DNA from: Salinivirgaceae bacterium
GTDB lineage: Bacteria; Bacteroidota; Bacteroidia; Bacteroidales; Salinivirgaceae
DNA length: 51,825 nt
NCBI GenBank assembly: GCA_028709085.1
Contig: JAQVXQ010000007.1
Span: 1 to 51,825, forward strand
Direction: 5' to 3'
The first letter of the stretch is position 1. Each line of letters begins with the position of its first letter. The notes below the pieces were generated by a model. It saw only the letters and a list, made by a program, of their open reading frames with translations, did no database searches and was not told the DNA's origin. Shown one piece after another: positions 34,036 to 42,805 of the stretch. The position numbers and the translations under genes are program-made.

Positions 34036-35094
34036 ATGAGGAGAATCATACTCCTGTACGTACTTTTAGTTTTTGGGTACAAAGTACATGCTCAAGAGAA
34101 ATTATTTTCTCTGTTTCCCTCTACCGAATACGACACTTCCTACATTAAAAGTTATTACGATAAGTTAATAGGCAACCTTTACATTCCTGCAAAGTTTGTG
34201 AATTTTGGAGTGCATTCTGTTGATAATAACGCATTTCTAAATTATGAACCCAACGGAAGAAGTGCACTTGGGTTCGAAGGATCTTATAAATGGCTCAGTG
34301 CTGGATTTTCGTTCAAGCTGCCCATTGCCGATAAAAGCGTTCAAAAGTATGGACATACTGAAAGTTTCGATCTCCAATTTAACTTCAATCTCCGAAGGGT
34401 TGTCATTGACCTCTATTTTCAGGTTTATAGCGGTTTTTATCTTTCCAATATGGATGACTATTTTAATTCTTGGAATTTTGAGAATCATTATCCCAAAACC
34501 GATTTGTCCGTTCTAAACTTAGGTATAATGGCAAACTACGTCTATAACTACAAAAAGTTTTCCTATAAAGCAGCGTTGAACCTAACGGAACGACAAAACA
34601 AAAGTGCGGGCTCGTTTATTACAGGGGGGTATTTTTTTCTGAATCAAATGCATTCCGATTCAACAATTGTTCCCTCGTTTGCCGCTCCCTATTTTCAAGG
34701 AATTCTAGGATTACAAAAAATAGGGACTGTTAATATTGGTTTTTTGTGTGGCTACACCTTTACCTTTGTTTTAAATGATAATTTCTTTATTAATTTAGGA
34801 TTAACGCCAGGTTTTGGACTTTATAGTATAAACGCCATTGATAGAGCCGATTACCCCATTAATTTTGATGTGCATTCGGCCATTATATTGCAAACTCGAT
34901 TTTCATTTATCTATCAAAAGGAACGGTTTTTCATGGCATTAATAGGCGTTTACGGAACACAAACATCCTTGGGTAAAAGCGATTATTCGGTCTCCTTTGG
35001 TCATGGACATACCAAGTTTTCTGTAGGATATCGATTCGATTTTCCGGATAGAATTTTAAAATATCGAAAAAATAAATTGAAAAACAATTTATAG
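34036..35094 (+). CDS. DUF4421 outer-membrane barrel protein
   Basis: 352-residue exported protein of unknown function. I use the ATG at 34036, giving the signal peptide MRRIILLYVLLVFGYKVHAQ; the longer frame from 33994 overlaps mqnD. DUF4421 features follow: DTSYIKSYYDKLIGNLYIPAK, NAFLNYEPNGRSALGFEGSY, WLSAGFSFKLP and GHTESFDLQFNFNLRR, then alternating strands to the end (SVGYRFDFP). The pattern suggests an outer-membrane barrel. It begins 4 bases after the mqnD stop, so it is translationally linked, though no functional tie to menaquinone is evident. Confidence 0.8.
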   Translation: MRRIILLYVLLVFGYKVHAQEKLFSLFPSTEYDTSYIKSYYDKLIGNLYIPAKFVNFGVHSVDNNAFLNYEPNGRSALGFEGSYKWLSAGFSFKLPIADKSVQKYGHTESFDLQFNFNLRRVVIDLYFQVYSGFYLSNMDDYFNSWNFENHYPKTDLSVLNLGIMANYVYNYKKFSYKAALNLTERQNKSAGSFITGGYFFLNQMHSDSTIVPSFAAPYFQGILGLQKIGTVNIGFLCGYTFTFVLNDNFFINLGLTPGFGLYSINAIDRADYPINFDVHSAIILQTRFSFIYQKERFFMALIGVYGTQTSLGKSDYSVSFGHGHTKFSVGYRFDFPDRILKYRKNKLKNNL

Positions 35095-35134
35095 AGTAGA
35101 AAAATTCGTATATTTAAAATTAAAACTATAAACC

Positions 35135-35824
35135 ATGGAAAATTTATTTTTACACTACATGAATGAGCGCAAAAAGCGCGAATCAGAAACTGCGAAACAT
35201 GAATTGGGTCCGGTAATAACCATCTCACGCGAGTATGGCTGTTATGGTGGCGAAATTGCCAACTTACTAACACAGCGCATTAATGAAAAGATAGACGTTA
35301 AACGGGATCAGTGGGTATTTATTAGCCATCAAGTACTGCATGATGCTGCTAAAGCCTTGGATGTTAATCCAACAGAAATAACGCATATTTTTGGTGCTGA
35401 GCAGAAATCATTTTTCGACGATATGTTCTCCATTTTTTCGTCGGATCGATATCTAAGCGATGCACAAATCAAGAGAATGTTGGCTCAAGTTGTGCGATCC
35501 TATTCTGAGCAAGGTCGAGCTATTATTGTTGGTCGAGCTGGTTGTGTTGTGGCTAAACACATCGAAAAGTCGGTGCATGTTCGTTTGATTGCACCCCTTG
35601 ATTGGCGCATAAATCAAATTAAAACGCGTTTTAATATCTCTACAAGCGCCGCCGCCGCAAAAGTGAAGGAGACCGATAAACGTAGAGAGAATTTTATGGA
35701 GTTTTATAGGGGTAATAAACCCGATAGTGAACTTTTTGACCTAATTTTAAATCGATCGACCCTTTCAAGCGAGGAGATTGTAGAGCAAATATGCTTGCTT
35801 TGCGAGCGACGTGGAATGAAGTGA
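35135..35824 (+). CDS. Cytidylate kinase-like family protein
   Basis: 229-residue P-loop protein of the cytidylate kinase-like family (PF13189 type). The P-loop region is the variant GPVITISREYGCYGGEIANLL in place of the canonical GxxGxGK; AIIVGRAGCVVAKHIEKSVHVRLIAP and TDKRRENFMEFYRG match the nucleoside-monophosphate-kinase-like core and lid. The true substrate of this family is not established; it is distinct from Cmk. It is the last gene of the plus-strand operon and is followed by a 268-base gap with a hairpin. Confidence 0.83.
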   Translation: MENLFLHYMNERKKRESETAKHELGPVITISREYGCYGGEIANLLTQRINEKIDVKRDQWVFISHQVLHDAAKALDVNPTEITHIFGAEQKSFFDDMFSIFSSDRYLSDAQIKRMLAQVVRSYSEQGRAIIVGRAGCVVAKHIEKSVHVRLIAPLDWRINQIKTRFNISTSAAAAKVKETDKRRENFMEFYRGNKPDSELFDLILNRSTLSSEEIVEQICLLCERRGMK

Positions 35825-35972
35825 ATTACGATTCCAAAATTAAATTGAAAGAAAATAGCGTTTTTTAGGCAAACGAAAATAGTTACAACTGCATGTGGGG
35901 AATGGTTTGTTTACCTATGGTTGGATATGTTTTCCCTACACATGTAAAGAAAAATTTATATTTTGTGAGATA

Positions 35973-36014
35973 AACGGTTTTTTGAATAACAACTCCCCAG
36001 TTATTTCAACCGTT
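35973..36014. other. Structured hairpin in a convergent intergenic gap
   Basis: Outer stem AACGGTT (35973-35979) with AACCGTT (36008-36014), a four-T internal bulge, and an inner stem GAATAAC (35984-35990) with GTTATTTC (36000-36007, one bulged base), 9-base loop aactcccca. A TATATTTTG string at 35957-35965 precedes it. No T run follows, so it is not a standard terminator; it may be a small RNA element or protein site. Confidence 0.35.
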
Positions 36015-36092
36015 GATTGAAGAGTGTTTTACTTAGTCAAAGCATTGAATAATAGTGGCTTAATTGTGTTTGTTAGTGCCAATGATTCCGCA

Positions 36093-36458
36093 TCAAATTA
36101 ATTCATCTAGGGCAACCAAAATCTCGTTTTTGTTATATGGTTTTCTAAAATATTTGACAATTAATCCATTTACCAGCGCTTCCCTAATTTCATCGGTCAT
36201 ATCAAAACCGGTCATTATACAGTACCGTTTTTGAGGATGTTTTTCTTTCGCTCTTTTTATAAATTCCAAACCGTTCATATTTGGCATTTTCATATCACTA
36301 ATTACCACTGAAATATTGGTATTGCTTTCAAGCATTTCAAGTCCCGTAAAACCATTGTCAGCCATGAGAACGTTGTAACTTTTATTAAAGTTTAGATCAA
36401 AAAGTTGCAGATTAATTAGTTCATCATCAACGTATAATATTTTAGTTCTATTTCCCAT
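36093..36458 (-). CDS. Single-domain response regulator (CheY-like)
   Basis: 121-residue receiver domain with no output domain. Acidic pocket D11 and D12 in LYVDDELIN, phosphoacceptor D55 in VVISDMKMPNMNGLE, switch Thr in CIMTGFDMTD and Lys at about 106 in FRKPYNK. It lies 10 bases downstream of the membrane histidine kinase, which is its likely phosphodonor. With no DNA-binding part it must act through protein partners or as a phosphate sink. Confidence 0.93.
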   Translation of the reverse strand: MGNRTKILYVDDELINLQLFDLNFNKSYNVLMADNGFTGLEMLESNTNISVVISDMKMPNMNGLEFIKRAKEKHPQKRYCIMTGFDMTDEIREALVNGLIVKYFRKPYNKNEILVALDELI

Positions 36459-36468
36459 TTTATTTTAT

Positions 36469-38010
36469 TTATATGTTCATTGGTAACTTCATTAAAACGG
36501 TGGTTCCCACGCCAAATTTAGATTCAAATTCAATGGTGCCTTTGTGTTCTGTAATAATTGAATAGGCTATTGAAAGCCCCAGCCCTGTACCTTCACCGGG
36601 AGGTTTTGTTGTGAAAAATGGGTCGGTTATTTGTTCGAGATTTTTCTTTTCAATTCCACATCCTGTATCTACAATTTCGATAATTGCATTATTTCCTTCA
36701 ATCTTGGTTCTTGCAATAATCGCTCCTTTATCATGGATAGCTTGAATTGAATTGGTTAGTAGATTTAAAAACACTTGATGAATTTTCCCCACGTTACCCT
36801 TGATAAAGAATTTTTTATCTGAATATTCCTTTATAATATCAATACCGTGTTTTGTTTTATTGTTAAGAATGATAAAACAGTTTTCTAAAATAGAGTGGAT
36901 ATCGCAATCTTCGTCCATGTTCTGATTATTGCGGCTAAACTGATTCAATCCTTGAACTATATTAGAAATTCGATCAATACCAATATTCATACTATTAATC
37001 AATAAGTCTGTCTTATCCTTTTCGATACTTTCGTGCATTTCAAAATACGTTGAAAGACCGTCAGACGCACCCTTAATAAAGTTTAAAGGATTATTAATTT
37101 CGTGCGCCATTCCAGCTGTTAATGTGCCCAAAGAGGCCATTTTATCGGCTTGGAATAACGAAGCCTTAGTAACTTTCAAACTTTTAACCGTTTCCTCAAG
37201 TTCTCGTGTACGAACTTGAACAAGATTTTCCAACTGGTCTTTAAATTCCAAGAGTCCAAGTTCTGCTTTTATTTGAGTTTCCGAGGCAAATATTAGCCAT
37301 CTTGAAATGATGCCTGAACTGAAAAACAAAATTATAAACAATAATCCAGTATAATCTTCTTTCATTCCAATAGGGCTAAATAAATTATAAAGTAGGACAA
37401 AAGTACTCCATATTAGAATCGAGGTTGACAGACTATATATAATAAGCTTGCAATTGTTTTTTCTGTAAAGATGAGTATGTAATTGTAATAATTTACGTAA
37501 TGAATTGGTTTGTAAAAGAGATTCGCCAAATATTGTTACAATTAAAAAAATAACTGCGTTTTTGATTAGAATCACTGATACGGTTTGATAGGAAATGTAT
37601 TCTCCCGTATGGTTCAGTATCCAATGAAAGACAACTAGATATAAAAAAACATACAAAGCTGAAAAAATTAGTATTGAGTACACGGGTTTCCGCAATGGTG
37701 TACTTTTACTACTCGGTTTTTCGCCATTATAGGCAATTAGCAAATAGAAAAGTCCGTATGCAATTATATTTGGAATAAGACCCCACTCATTTTCCGGCCA
37801 CAATATAATGGGAATCCATATGCCACCAAAAATACCGGAAACTATGGCTCCACGGAAGCCATAGGCTAAACTTATGATAACTGGGAATATTACCGACCAC
37901 GTTAAAGTAATCGTAGTATTCTCAATTTGAAATTCGATGCTCAGTATGGATAATACAAGACTTAAAATTCCAAAGAATACGGATATTCTAAACCATCTGT
38001 TTTTCATCAT
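36469..38010 (-). CDS. Membrane sensor histidine kinase
   Basis: 513-residue sensor kinase. The N-terminal 240 residues hold about seven or eight hydrophobic segments with short loops and no large periplasmic domain, so the signal is probably sensed in or at the membrane. After a coiled linker (QVRTRELEETVKSLKVTKASL) comes the HisKA domain with the phosphoacceptor His at about residue 302 (LTAGMAHEINNPLNF), then the HATPase with N-box LLTNSIQAIHDKG, G1 EIVDTGCGIEKKNL and G2 GEGTGLGLSIAYSII. It is transcribed with the CheY-like gene 10 bases downstream. Confidence 0.93.
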   Translation of the reverse strand: MMKNRWFRISVFFGILSLVLSILSIEFQIENTTITLTWSVIFPVIISLAYGFRGAIVSGIFGGIWIPIILWPENEWGLIPNIIAYGLFYLLIAYNGEKPSSKSTPLRKPVYSILIFSALYVFLYLVVFHWILNHTGEYISYQTVSVILIKNAVIFLIVTIFGESLLQTNSLRKLLQLHTHLYRKNNCKLIIYSLSTSILIWSTFVLLYNLFSPIGMKEDYTGLLFIILFFSSGIISRWLIFASETQIKAELGLLEFKDQLENLVQVRTRELEETVKSLKVTKASLFQADKMASLGTLTAGMAHEINNPLNFIKGASDGLSTYFEMHESIEKDKTDLLINSMNIGIDRISNIVQGLNQFSRNNQNMDEDCDIHSILENCFIILNNKTKHGIDIIKEYSDKKFFIKGNVGKIHQVFLNLLTNSIQAIHDKGAIIARTKIEGNNAIIEIVDTGCGIEKKNLEQITDPFFTTKPPGEGTGLGLSIAYSIITEHKGTIEFESKFGVGTTVLMKLPMNI

Positions 38011-38544
38011 AAAAAAGACATTTATTTTTTCAAATACTCTATCCTACTAAAACGTAATTTTCCTTTTAAAGTTATTTAAAATCATCTAGCCTGATGATTC
38101 AAACTCCCAGATAAGCGATTATAGGATGGATATTTATTTGCCTTATGGTGTTTTTGACATCTTGAAAGTAGGTGTTGTTCTGAATTAAACAACAATTATA
38201 CCACGAATTGTTTTCGATATCTGTAAATGCAATTTGTCTTTTGTTCCGCTTCGAAGTTTTGTGTGAATTTCGAATTATTTTCAATGTTATTTTGGGAAGG
38301 ATTTTCTTGAAAAGTAGTGATGAACCAAAAGATTGCGGGCTAAATTCCAACTTTAAAACAATGATGCAAGCACGATATTAAGACCGCGGTTGTTGGAAAA
38401 CGATCCATTTTGGCTCTAGCCGGTAAAGGCTGATTTTAAATAATATGGGTATAATATGTAAAATGTGTCATTGGTAGTTGTACCCCTTTTCTTAACCAAA
38501 AACAACATTGATTCTTTATTTGACCTTGGACGTTGATCGGATAC
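38011..38544. other. 534-base gap without a recognised gene
   Basis: Lies between the histidine kinase start and the ECF-like fusion gene stop, both on the minus strand. It contains one minus-strand open frame of 83 codons (38099-38350, MEFSPQSFGSS...) that I cannot match to any family, and whose composition (rich in N, I, K) is near that of spacer DNA. A 7-bp hairpin AATCATC/GATGATT (38080-38086 and 38093-38099) with TTTTAAAT after it on the minus strand sits exactly at that frame's stop, so either a small gene or a decayed one is possible. No tRNA or known riboswitch pattern was seen. Confidence 0.4.
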
Positions 38545-40242
38545 TTATTTTATCTGATTTTGAATATATTGAAAAACCGTTTGTGGTTCAGTGTTATGGA
38601 GTTCGAAAATAGTATGATTGGTAATTTTCCATTTTTCAATTATGGCATCGACAAACTTCGCTCGAATGGTAAGGATTAGATGTTTATCTTGCTCATTTAT
38701 AAGATTTTCCATCTCTTTAGCCCAACCGATGTTTTCAATTTCCATTTTCCCAATTTCATCCACAATAATTATATTGGCCGATCCTGTCCCTGCTTTTCTT
38801 AAAATTTCTCTTCCATATTCAAGACCGTCGTTTATAATTGAAAAGCGGCCATAATTCAAGGATTCCGATGTTTGTTTTATGCGCAAAAATGGGGCGGTTA
38901 CATTTTCAGGAATCGACACAATATCGTAGCCTTCCAACGAATTGTTGCATATTTGTTTTTCCGAATAGAGTCCGAAAATTGGGGTTTCGCTCTTTTTGAA
39001 ACGTTCTATAAGTGCTTTCACAAAGGTTGTTTTTCCTTCGTTGATGTTGCCTGAAATAATAAATATTTTGGGGCGTAACGTATTGTCAGTGATTAACTTT
39101 AGTTGTTTTTCAGCTTGAAAAAGTAGAATTGCGATTGTATTATTGGGTTCTTTTAGGATGGTTTTAAAATTGGGAAGCGCACCAATAAAATGGGGAAGCG
39201 TGTCAAAGGCAATTTTCAATGCAATGGGCAACTGCTTAAGCCTAGTTTTTAAAATAATGTTGATAATTTTTGGATTGTACAATTCTGTGCCTAAAGTGCT
39301 GAATCCTAGAATTATAATAACAGCACGGAAATTCATTTGCAGTCCAACAATCATTCCTTGCAGCATGGATAAGGAATGCTGAAACTGTGTGCTAAGCGTA
39401 ACCGATATAAAGGTTATAAGAGCAAAAGTAATCCAAAACAGCGGTTTCTTGAGTTGTTGGAGTGCTCTTTTGTATCTCGATATCCAAATGGCGGCAATAA
39501 CGATTGTGTATGATATCCAGAGCATTGGATACAGAATTTGGATGGCAGTTAGCGACGAAATTATAAAAAACAGGTTCAGTGCAAGCCAATAAACGGAGTA
39601 GTTGAATGGGATGCTTTTTTTTGACATGGGCAAAGGGGCCGAACTGTTCATCACCAGCGTGGAGGGGTTAATTTTGTTCGATTTCTTGCCAATTTTCATT
39701 CCCAAAATACCGGCAAACAATCCAAATATTCCATAAATACAGACTAAAAGTATGATTGGTATCCATGTTATATCTGTTGTTATATTAAGTTGATGTTCAG
39801 CGAATTGAGTTACGCTTTTATAAACATCAATGATGTTCATGCTGTAAAACAACAGAATATTTATTACTTTTTGGAGTAGATTCCATAACATGCTAAAAAT
39901 TGAACTAACGATATATCCCACTGCATTTCGTCCAATAATTCGGGTTGTAATTTCGATAATAAATCCTTGGCTCAGAATGGCGATCATTGGGCCAAATATA
40001 ATTGCGCTGGGCGACATTGTTTTCATTAACGCACAAACAATGGCAGCACGCCAAAACAGTCCGCGCTCTTTCCATCGGTAGTTAATACTAATAAGAATTA
40101 CGATGCCAATGGCGGTCAGGATATTTCCGCTGAAGGGAATTTTTAGATTGTGTAAAAAACTACCAAATACAATTTCCGATGCTGCCCAAATTGTACCAAC
40201 AATAGATGCTTTTATCCAAAGCAAAGAAGGATTATTACTCAT
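38545..40242 (-). CDS. Fusion of ECF S-like and EcfT-like membrane domains with a THEP1-type NTPase
   Basis: 565-residue membrane protein. Residues about 1-190 are six hydrophobic segments resembling an ECF-transporter S component (IWAASEIVFGSFLHNLKIPFS, then MSPSAIIFGPMIAILSQGF). Residues about 215-390 resemble EcfT/CbiQ (LQGMIVGLQMNFRAVIII, LGFSTLGTELYNPKI, ALKIAFDTLPHFIGALPNF), though no clear A-R-G coupling motif is seen. Residues 392-565 are a soluble P-loop NTPase of THEP1 type: Walker A SGNINEGKTTFV at about 397-408, Walker B NIIIVDEIGKMEI. No ABC signature motif is present and no ABC ATPase gene is near. Its start overlaps the DUF364 stop by 8 bases, so they are co-translated. Domain calls beyond the NTPase are my inference from pattern. 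Confidence 0.7.
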   Translation of the reverse strand: MSNNPSLLWIKASIVGTIWAASEIVFGSFLHNLKIPFSGNILTAIGIVILISINYRWKERGLFWRAAIVCALMKTMSPSAIIFGPMIAILSQGFIIEITTRIIGRNAVGYIVSSIFSMLWNLLQKVINILLFYSMNIIDVYKSVTQFAEHQLNITTDITWIPIILLVCIYGIFGLFAGILGMKIGKKSNKINPSTLVMNSSAPLPMSKKSIPFNYSVYWLALNLFFIISSLTAIQILYPMLWISYTIVIAAIWISRYKRALQQLKKPLFWITFALITFISVTLSTQFQHSLSMLQGMIVGLQMNFRAVIIILGFSTLGTELYNPKIINIILKTRLKQLPIALKIAFDTLPHFIGALPNFKTILKEPNNTIAILLFQAEKQLKLITDNTLRPKIFIISGNINEGKTTFVKALIERFKKSETPIFGLYSEKQICNNSLEGYDIVSIPENVTAPFLRIKQTSESLNYGRFSIINDGLEYGREILRKAGTGSANIIIVDEIGKMEIENIGWAKEMENLINEQDKHLILTIRAKFVDAIIEKWKITNHTIFELHNTEPQTVFQYIQNQIK

Positions 40243-41077
40243 TGTTGATATTTTTCAAAGTGCTTAAATTCAGAGAGTTATTAATAATTGTGATTTTTCT
40301 AGCGCAATATTTAAAAAGATGATACGCGGTTCCGGCTTGTTCTACTAATTTAAAAAGCTGATTGGAATCAGTTATTTTTATTGACCCGATTAAATTAACA
40401 TTGTTATTAAAAAGCATGTCGGGAATAATGCTGCTCGAAGGCCCTGTTACTACCGTTGTTGCATCTTTGGGACAGTTTTTCAGTAAGTCGTCAATGGTCT
40501 CGTTTATCAAGGTCATTCCGGTTATTATTACAAAATTGGCATTTCCCAATGTTTTTTTATACTCGGAAGCGTCAACGTAAAAATGTCGGTAACTGGAGCT
40601 TATTTTTAATTTATCGAACTCTAGTACATGGATGTTTTTTGTGAAAAGGAGTACTTTTGATATGTAGGAGTTAAATCCTCCAACAATTACAACTTTTGAA
40701 TCCGTCTTAAAGTCAAGAAGATCAATGGGGTCTATGTTTTCTATTATCTTGTAATTTTCTGAGACAATGATTTTTTCCGACAGTGCATTTAAGGTAGCAA
40801 TTTTCAGGGATTGGATCACTGCTGAGTTTTTACTTGTATTAAAAAGAGAATCAACACTTCTGTTTTCTAATTTGCCGGGGGTGAATTCCCCAAAATCGCG
40901 CCCCTCTTTTTTGCAATTATGTGTTTTTTCGTTGATTGTACTCGATACTCCACAACTGTCGTCCGACAATATTACCGCGGTTAAATAGGTTCCAATTCTG
41001 ATTTTTTTAATGTGCAGTTTGCTGAAATCTATTTTATTGGCAAGATACTGTATCGTTGATTCGGTAATCTTTTTCAA
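40235..41077 (-). CDS. DUF4213/DUF364 protein (putative heavy-metal chelation)
   Basis: 280-residue cytosolic protein. The N-terminal third fits DUF4213 (RIGTYLTAVILSDDSCGVSST, then a Cys/His-containing stretch THNCKKEGRDFGE). The C-terminal part fits DUF364, annotated as a putative heavy-metal chelation domain: DLLDFKTDSKVVIVGGFNSYIS, FVIITGMTLINETIDDLLKNC, TVVTGPSSSIIPDMLF. DUF364 proteins are often found beside transport genes for metals or molybdenum; the chemistry is unproven. Its last codons overlap the start of the fusion transporter (ATGAGTAA), so the two work together. No promoter or riboswitch was recognised in the 178 bases upstream. Confidence 0.8.
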   Translation of the reverse strand: MKKITESTIQYLANKIDFSKLHIKKIRIGTYLTAVILSDDSCGVSSTINEKTHNCKKEGRDFGEFTPGKLENRSVDSLFNTSKNSAVIQSLKIATLNALSEKIIVSENYKIIENIDPIDLLDFKTDSKVVIVGGFNSYISKVLLFTKNIHVLEFDKLKISSSYRHFYVDASEYKKTLGNANFVIITGMTLINETIDDLLKNCPKDATTVVTGPSSSIIPDMLFNNNVNLIGSIKITDSNQLFKLVEQAGTAYHLFKYCARKITIINNSLNLSTLKNINNE

Positions 41078-41205
41078 TGAGATGTAGGTTAACGGTGTGG
41101 TTTTTTTACTCAGTCTGTTTTTAATACCCTAAAAAAGGATGGGTAAAGTTATAAAAGTTTTAATAAATCAGGACTTTTCTTCATTCAATTGAGGAATGTT
41201 TACGC

Positions 41206-41242
41206 AAAAAAAAACACTCTAAATGTTTATAAAGAGTGTTTT
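41206..41242 (-). terminator. Terminator after the racemase-GNAT operon
   Basis: 10-bp perfect stem aaaacactct (41211-41220) with agagtgtttt (41233-41242), 12-base loop; on the minus strand it ends in a run of nine T residues (A run at 41206-41214). It follows the racemase stop at 41256 by 13 bases. Confidence 0.85.
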
Positions 41243-41255
41243 TGTTTCCGTGGTT

Positions 41256-42356
41256 TTATGTATGATCAACCGACTTGTCGATAAATTTTGAACTCATTAG
41301 CCGGGCAATGGCCATGTACGATGGTACAAAAATCACTTTATCACCCACTTTATATTTACAGGACTTGTTTTTTAGCGCGGGACCAAGATCATAAACACTC
41401 ATGTCGGAGGTAGTTCCAGCAAATTTAATCTCTGGATCTTTCGCTTTTAACTCCTGGATATCAACATCAAGTAAACCAAAATCTAAGATTGCTCTATAGC
41501 TGTGTTGGTAGTCTTGTTGTTCGTTATTTTCAACTGTATGTCCAATGTTTCCTTCAGTTAGAACGCCATCGGGAGATGTTTCTTTGAGTTCTAATTCAAT
41601 GATGTTAGCCCGATATTCAAAAGCATCCGTTGCTAGGGTTCGGAATTTCTCATTATCTATGGGAGTAGTTCCTAAAAATGCCGCCTCTCCAATTCTCAGA
41701 TGATTTAGATTTTTGGGCATCGAAGGTTTTCCAACTAGGGGCAGTGTAATGGAGCTTCCACCAGAAATTAAAGAGAATGAAGTGTCGAATTTAGCCTCGA
41801 TAAGTTGCTTGTATAGAGATAGTTGTAAAAGTTTATCGTAAGTTGGCTGAATGCCGTACATACAACCCAGATTTGCACCTATACCTTCGATTACAACATT
41901 TTTAAGGTCAAAAACTTTTTTATAGAAGGTTAGCACATGTTCTCTGATTATTCCCTCGCGAAGTTCGCCCAACTCAATCATAATTATTACCCGATGTGTT
42001 TTTCCTTGTCGGCCGGCCTCTTTATCAAGGGCTTCAATTGTTTTGAACGACGAATTTAACGAAATATCAGCATAGGTCACCACCGATTTAATACTGTCCA
42101 TGGCTGGTGGCTTAGCATACATAGTTGTTATTTCTGGGTCAATTGATTTTATAGCCCTTAGACCTGTTAGTCGGGAATCGGCAATACTGTGCAGTTTTTT
42201 TATTTCTGGGTGCGACAATATTTTTCGTAAAACCTCTTTATTTCCAGCGAGTATTTTTGCAACCAGACTCCATTGAATATCGTGCTTCTGTAGGATTCGA
42301 TTTATTTTCGTTATATTCCCTATAATTTTATTGGTATTTATTCTTAACTGTGCCAT
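41256..42356 (-). CDS. Alanine/ornithine racemase-family PLP enzyme
   Basis: 366-residue fold-III PLP enzyme, in the group annotated alanine/ornithine racemase family, distinct from the classical Alr at 31238. The PLP Lys is in WSLVAKILAGNKEVLRK (about residue 33), followed by LHSIADSRLTGLRAIKS, and MIELGELREGI and ISGGSSITLPLVG that bind the phosphate region, and LRIGEAAFLGTTP. Lysine-to-ornithine or alanine racemisation are known for members; this one's substrate is open. It overlaps the GNAT stop by one base (TAATG), so the two form a coupled operon: a D-amino acid maker plus an N-acetyltransferase is a plausible pair. Confidence 0.88.
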   Translation of the reverse strand: MAQLRINTNKIIGNITKINRILQKHDIQWSLVAKILAGNKEVLRKILSHPEIKKLHSIADSRLTGLRAIKSIDPEITTMYAKPPAMDSIKSVVTYADISLNSSFKTIEALDKEAGRQGKTHRVIIMIELGELREGIIREHVLTFYKKVFDLKNVVIEGIGANLGCMYGIQPTYDKLLQLSLYKQLIEAKFDTSFSLISGGSSITLPLVGKPSMPKNLNHLRIGEAAFLGTTPIDNEKFRTLATDAFEYRANIIELELKETSPDGVLTEGNIGHTVENNEQQDYQHSYRAILDFGLLDVDIQELKAKDPEIKFAGTTSDMSVYDLGPALKNKSCKYKVGDKVIFVPSYMAIARLMSSKFIDKSVDHT

Positions 42357-42805
42357 TATTTTTTTGGTTTGGTGAAACGCATTTCCGCATATTTTGATGT
42401 AAATCCGAGTCGTTCATAGAGTCGTTTTGCTGGATTGTCATATTCCACATGCAGTTTGATTTCTCCTTCCGAACGGTTAATTACTTCTTCTATTAACGAT
42501 GCCCCAATACCTTTACCTCGCATGGTTCCGTCAACGGCAATGTAAACCAGAATATTTTCAGGAATATATCCTTCCATACCCGTGTTATTCATTATTACTA
42601 CGCCTACCATTTTGTTGTCCAGATGTCCAGTTAAAATATATCCCCCTTTACCCTCCTCTTTTGAGAAGGCATAATTGATGCATTTTTCAATGGCCTCTTT
42701 TGAATCGCGAAATTGCTCTAAATGAGTGTGCAGAAAATCAATAATTTCTTTTTTAGATACAGTTTTAAAATCTTCCTCAACGTTTAATTGTTTAAATGTA
42801 ATCAT
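42356..42805 (-). CDS. GNAT family N-acetyltransferase
   Basis: 149-residue acetyltransferase. The acetyl-CoA-binding motif A is present as YIAVDGTMRGKGIGASLIEEVI (R/Q-x-x-G-x-G/A), motif B/C as DNPAKRLYERLGFTSKYAEM, and the beta4 strand YIPENILVYIAV. The N-terminal 30 residues are helical. It is first in a two-gene operon with the racemase-like enzyme (1-base TAATG overlap), which suggests the acetyl acceptor is an amino acid or amine produced there. Substrate is not readable from sequence. Confidence 0.9.
   Translation of the reverse strand: MITFKQLNVEEDFKTVSKKEIIDFLHTHLEQFRDSKEAIEKCINYAFSKEEGKGGYILTGHLDNKMVGVVIMNNTGMEGYIPENILVYIAVDGTMRGKGIGASLIEEVINRSEGEIKLHVEYDNPAKRLYERLGFTSKYAEMRFTKPKK

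Noticed and set aside
38395..38430. GC-richer patch as a possible tRNA or riboswitch
   Set aside because: No cloverleaf, no TTCGA arm and no known aptamer core could be found by eye.
41078..41205. Riboswitch upstream of the DUF364-fusion pair
   Set aside because: Only a short ACCC/GGGT hairpin is seen; it does not match a known class, so I make no claim.
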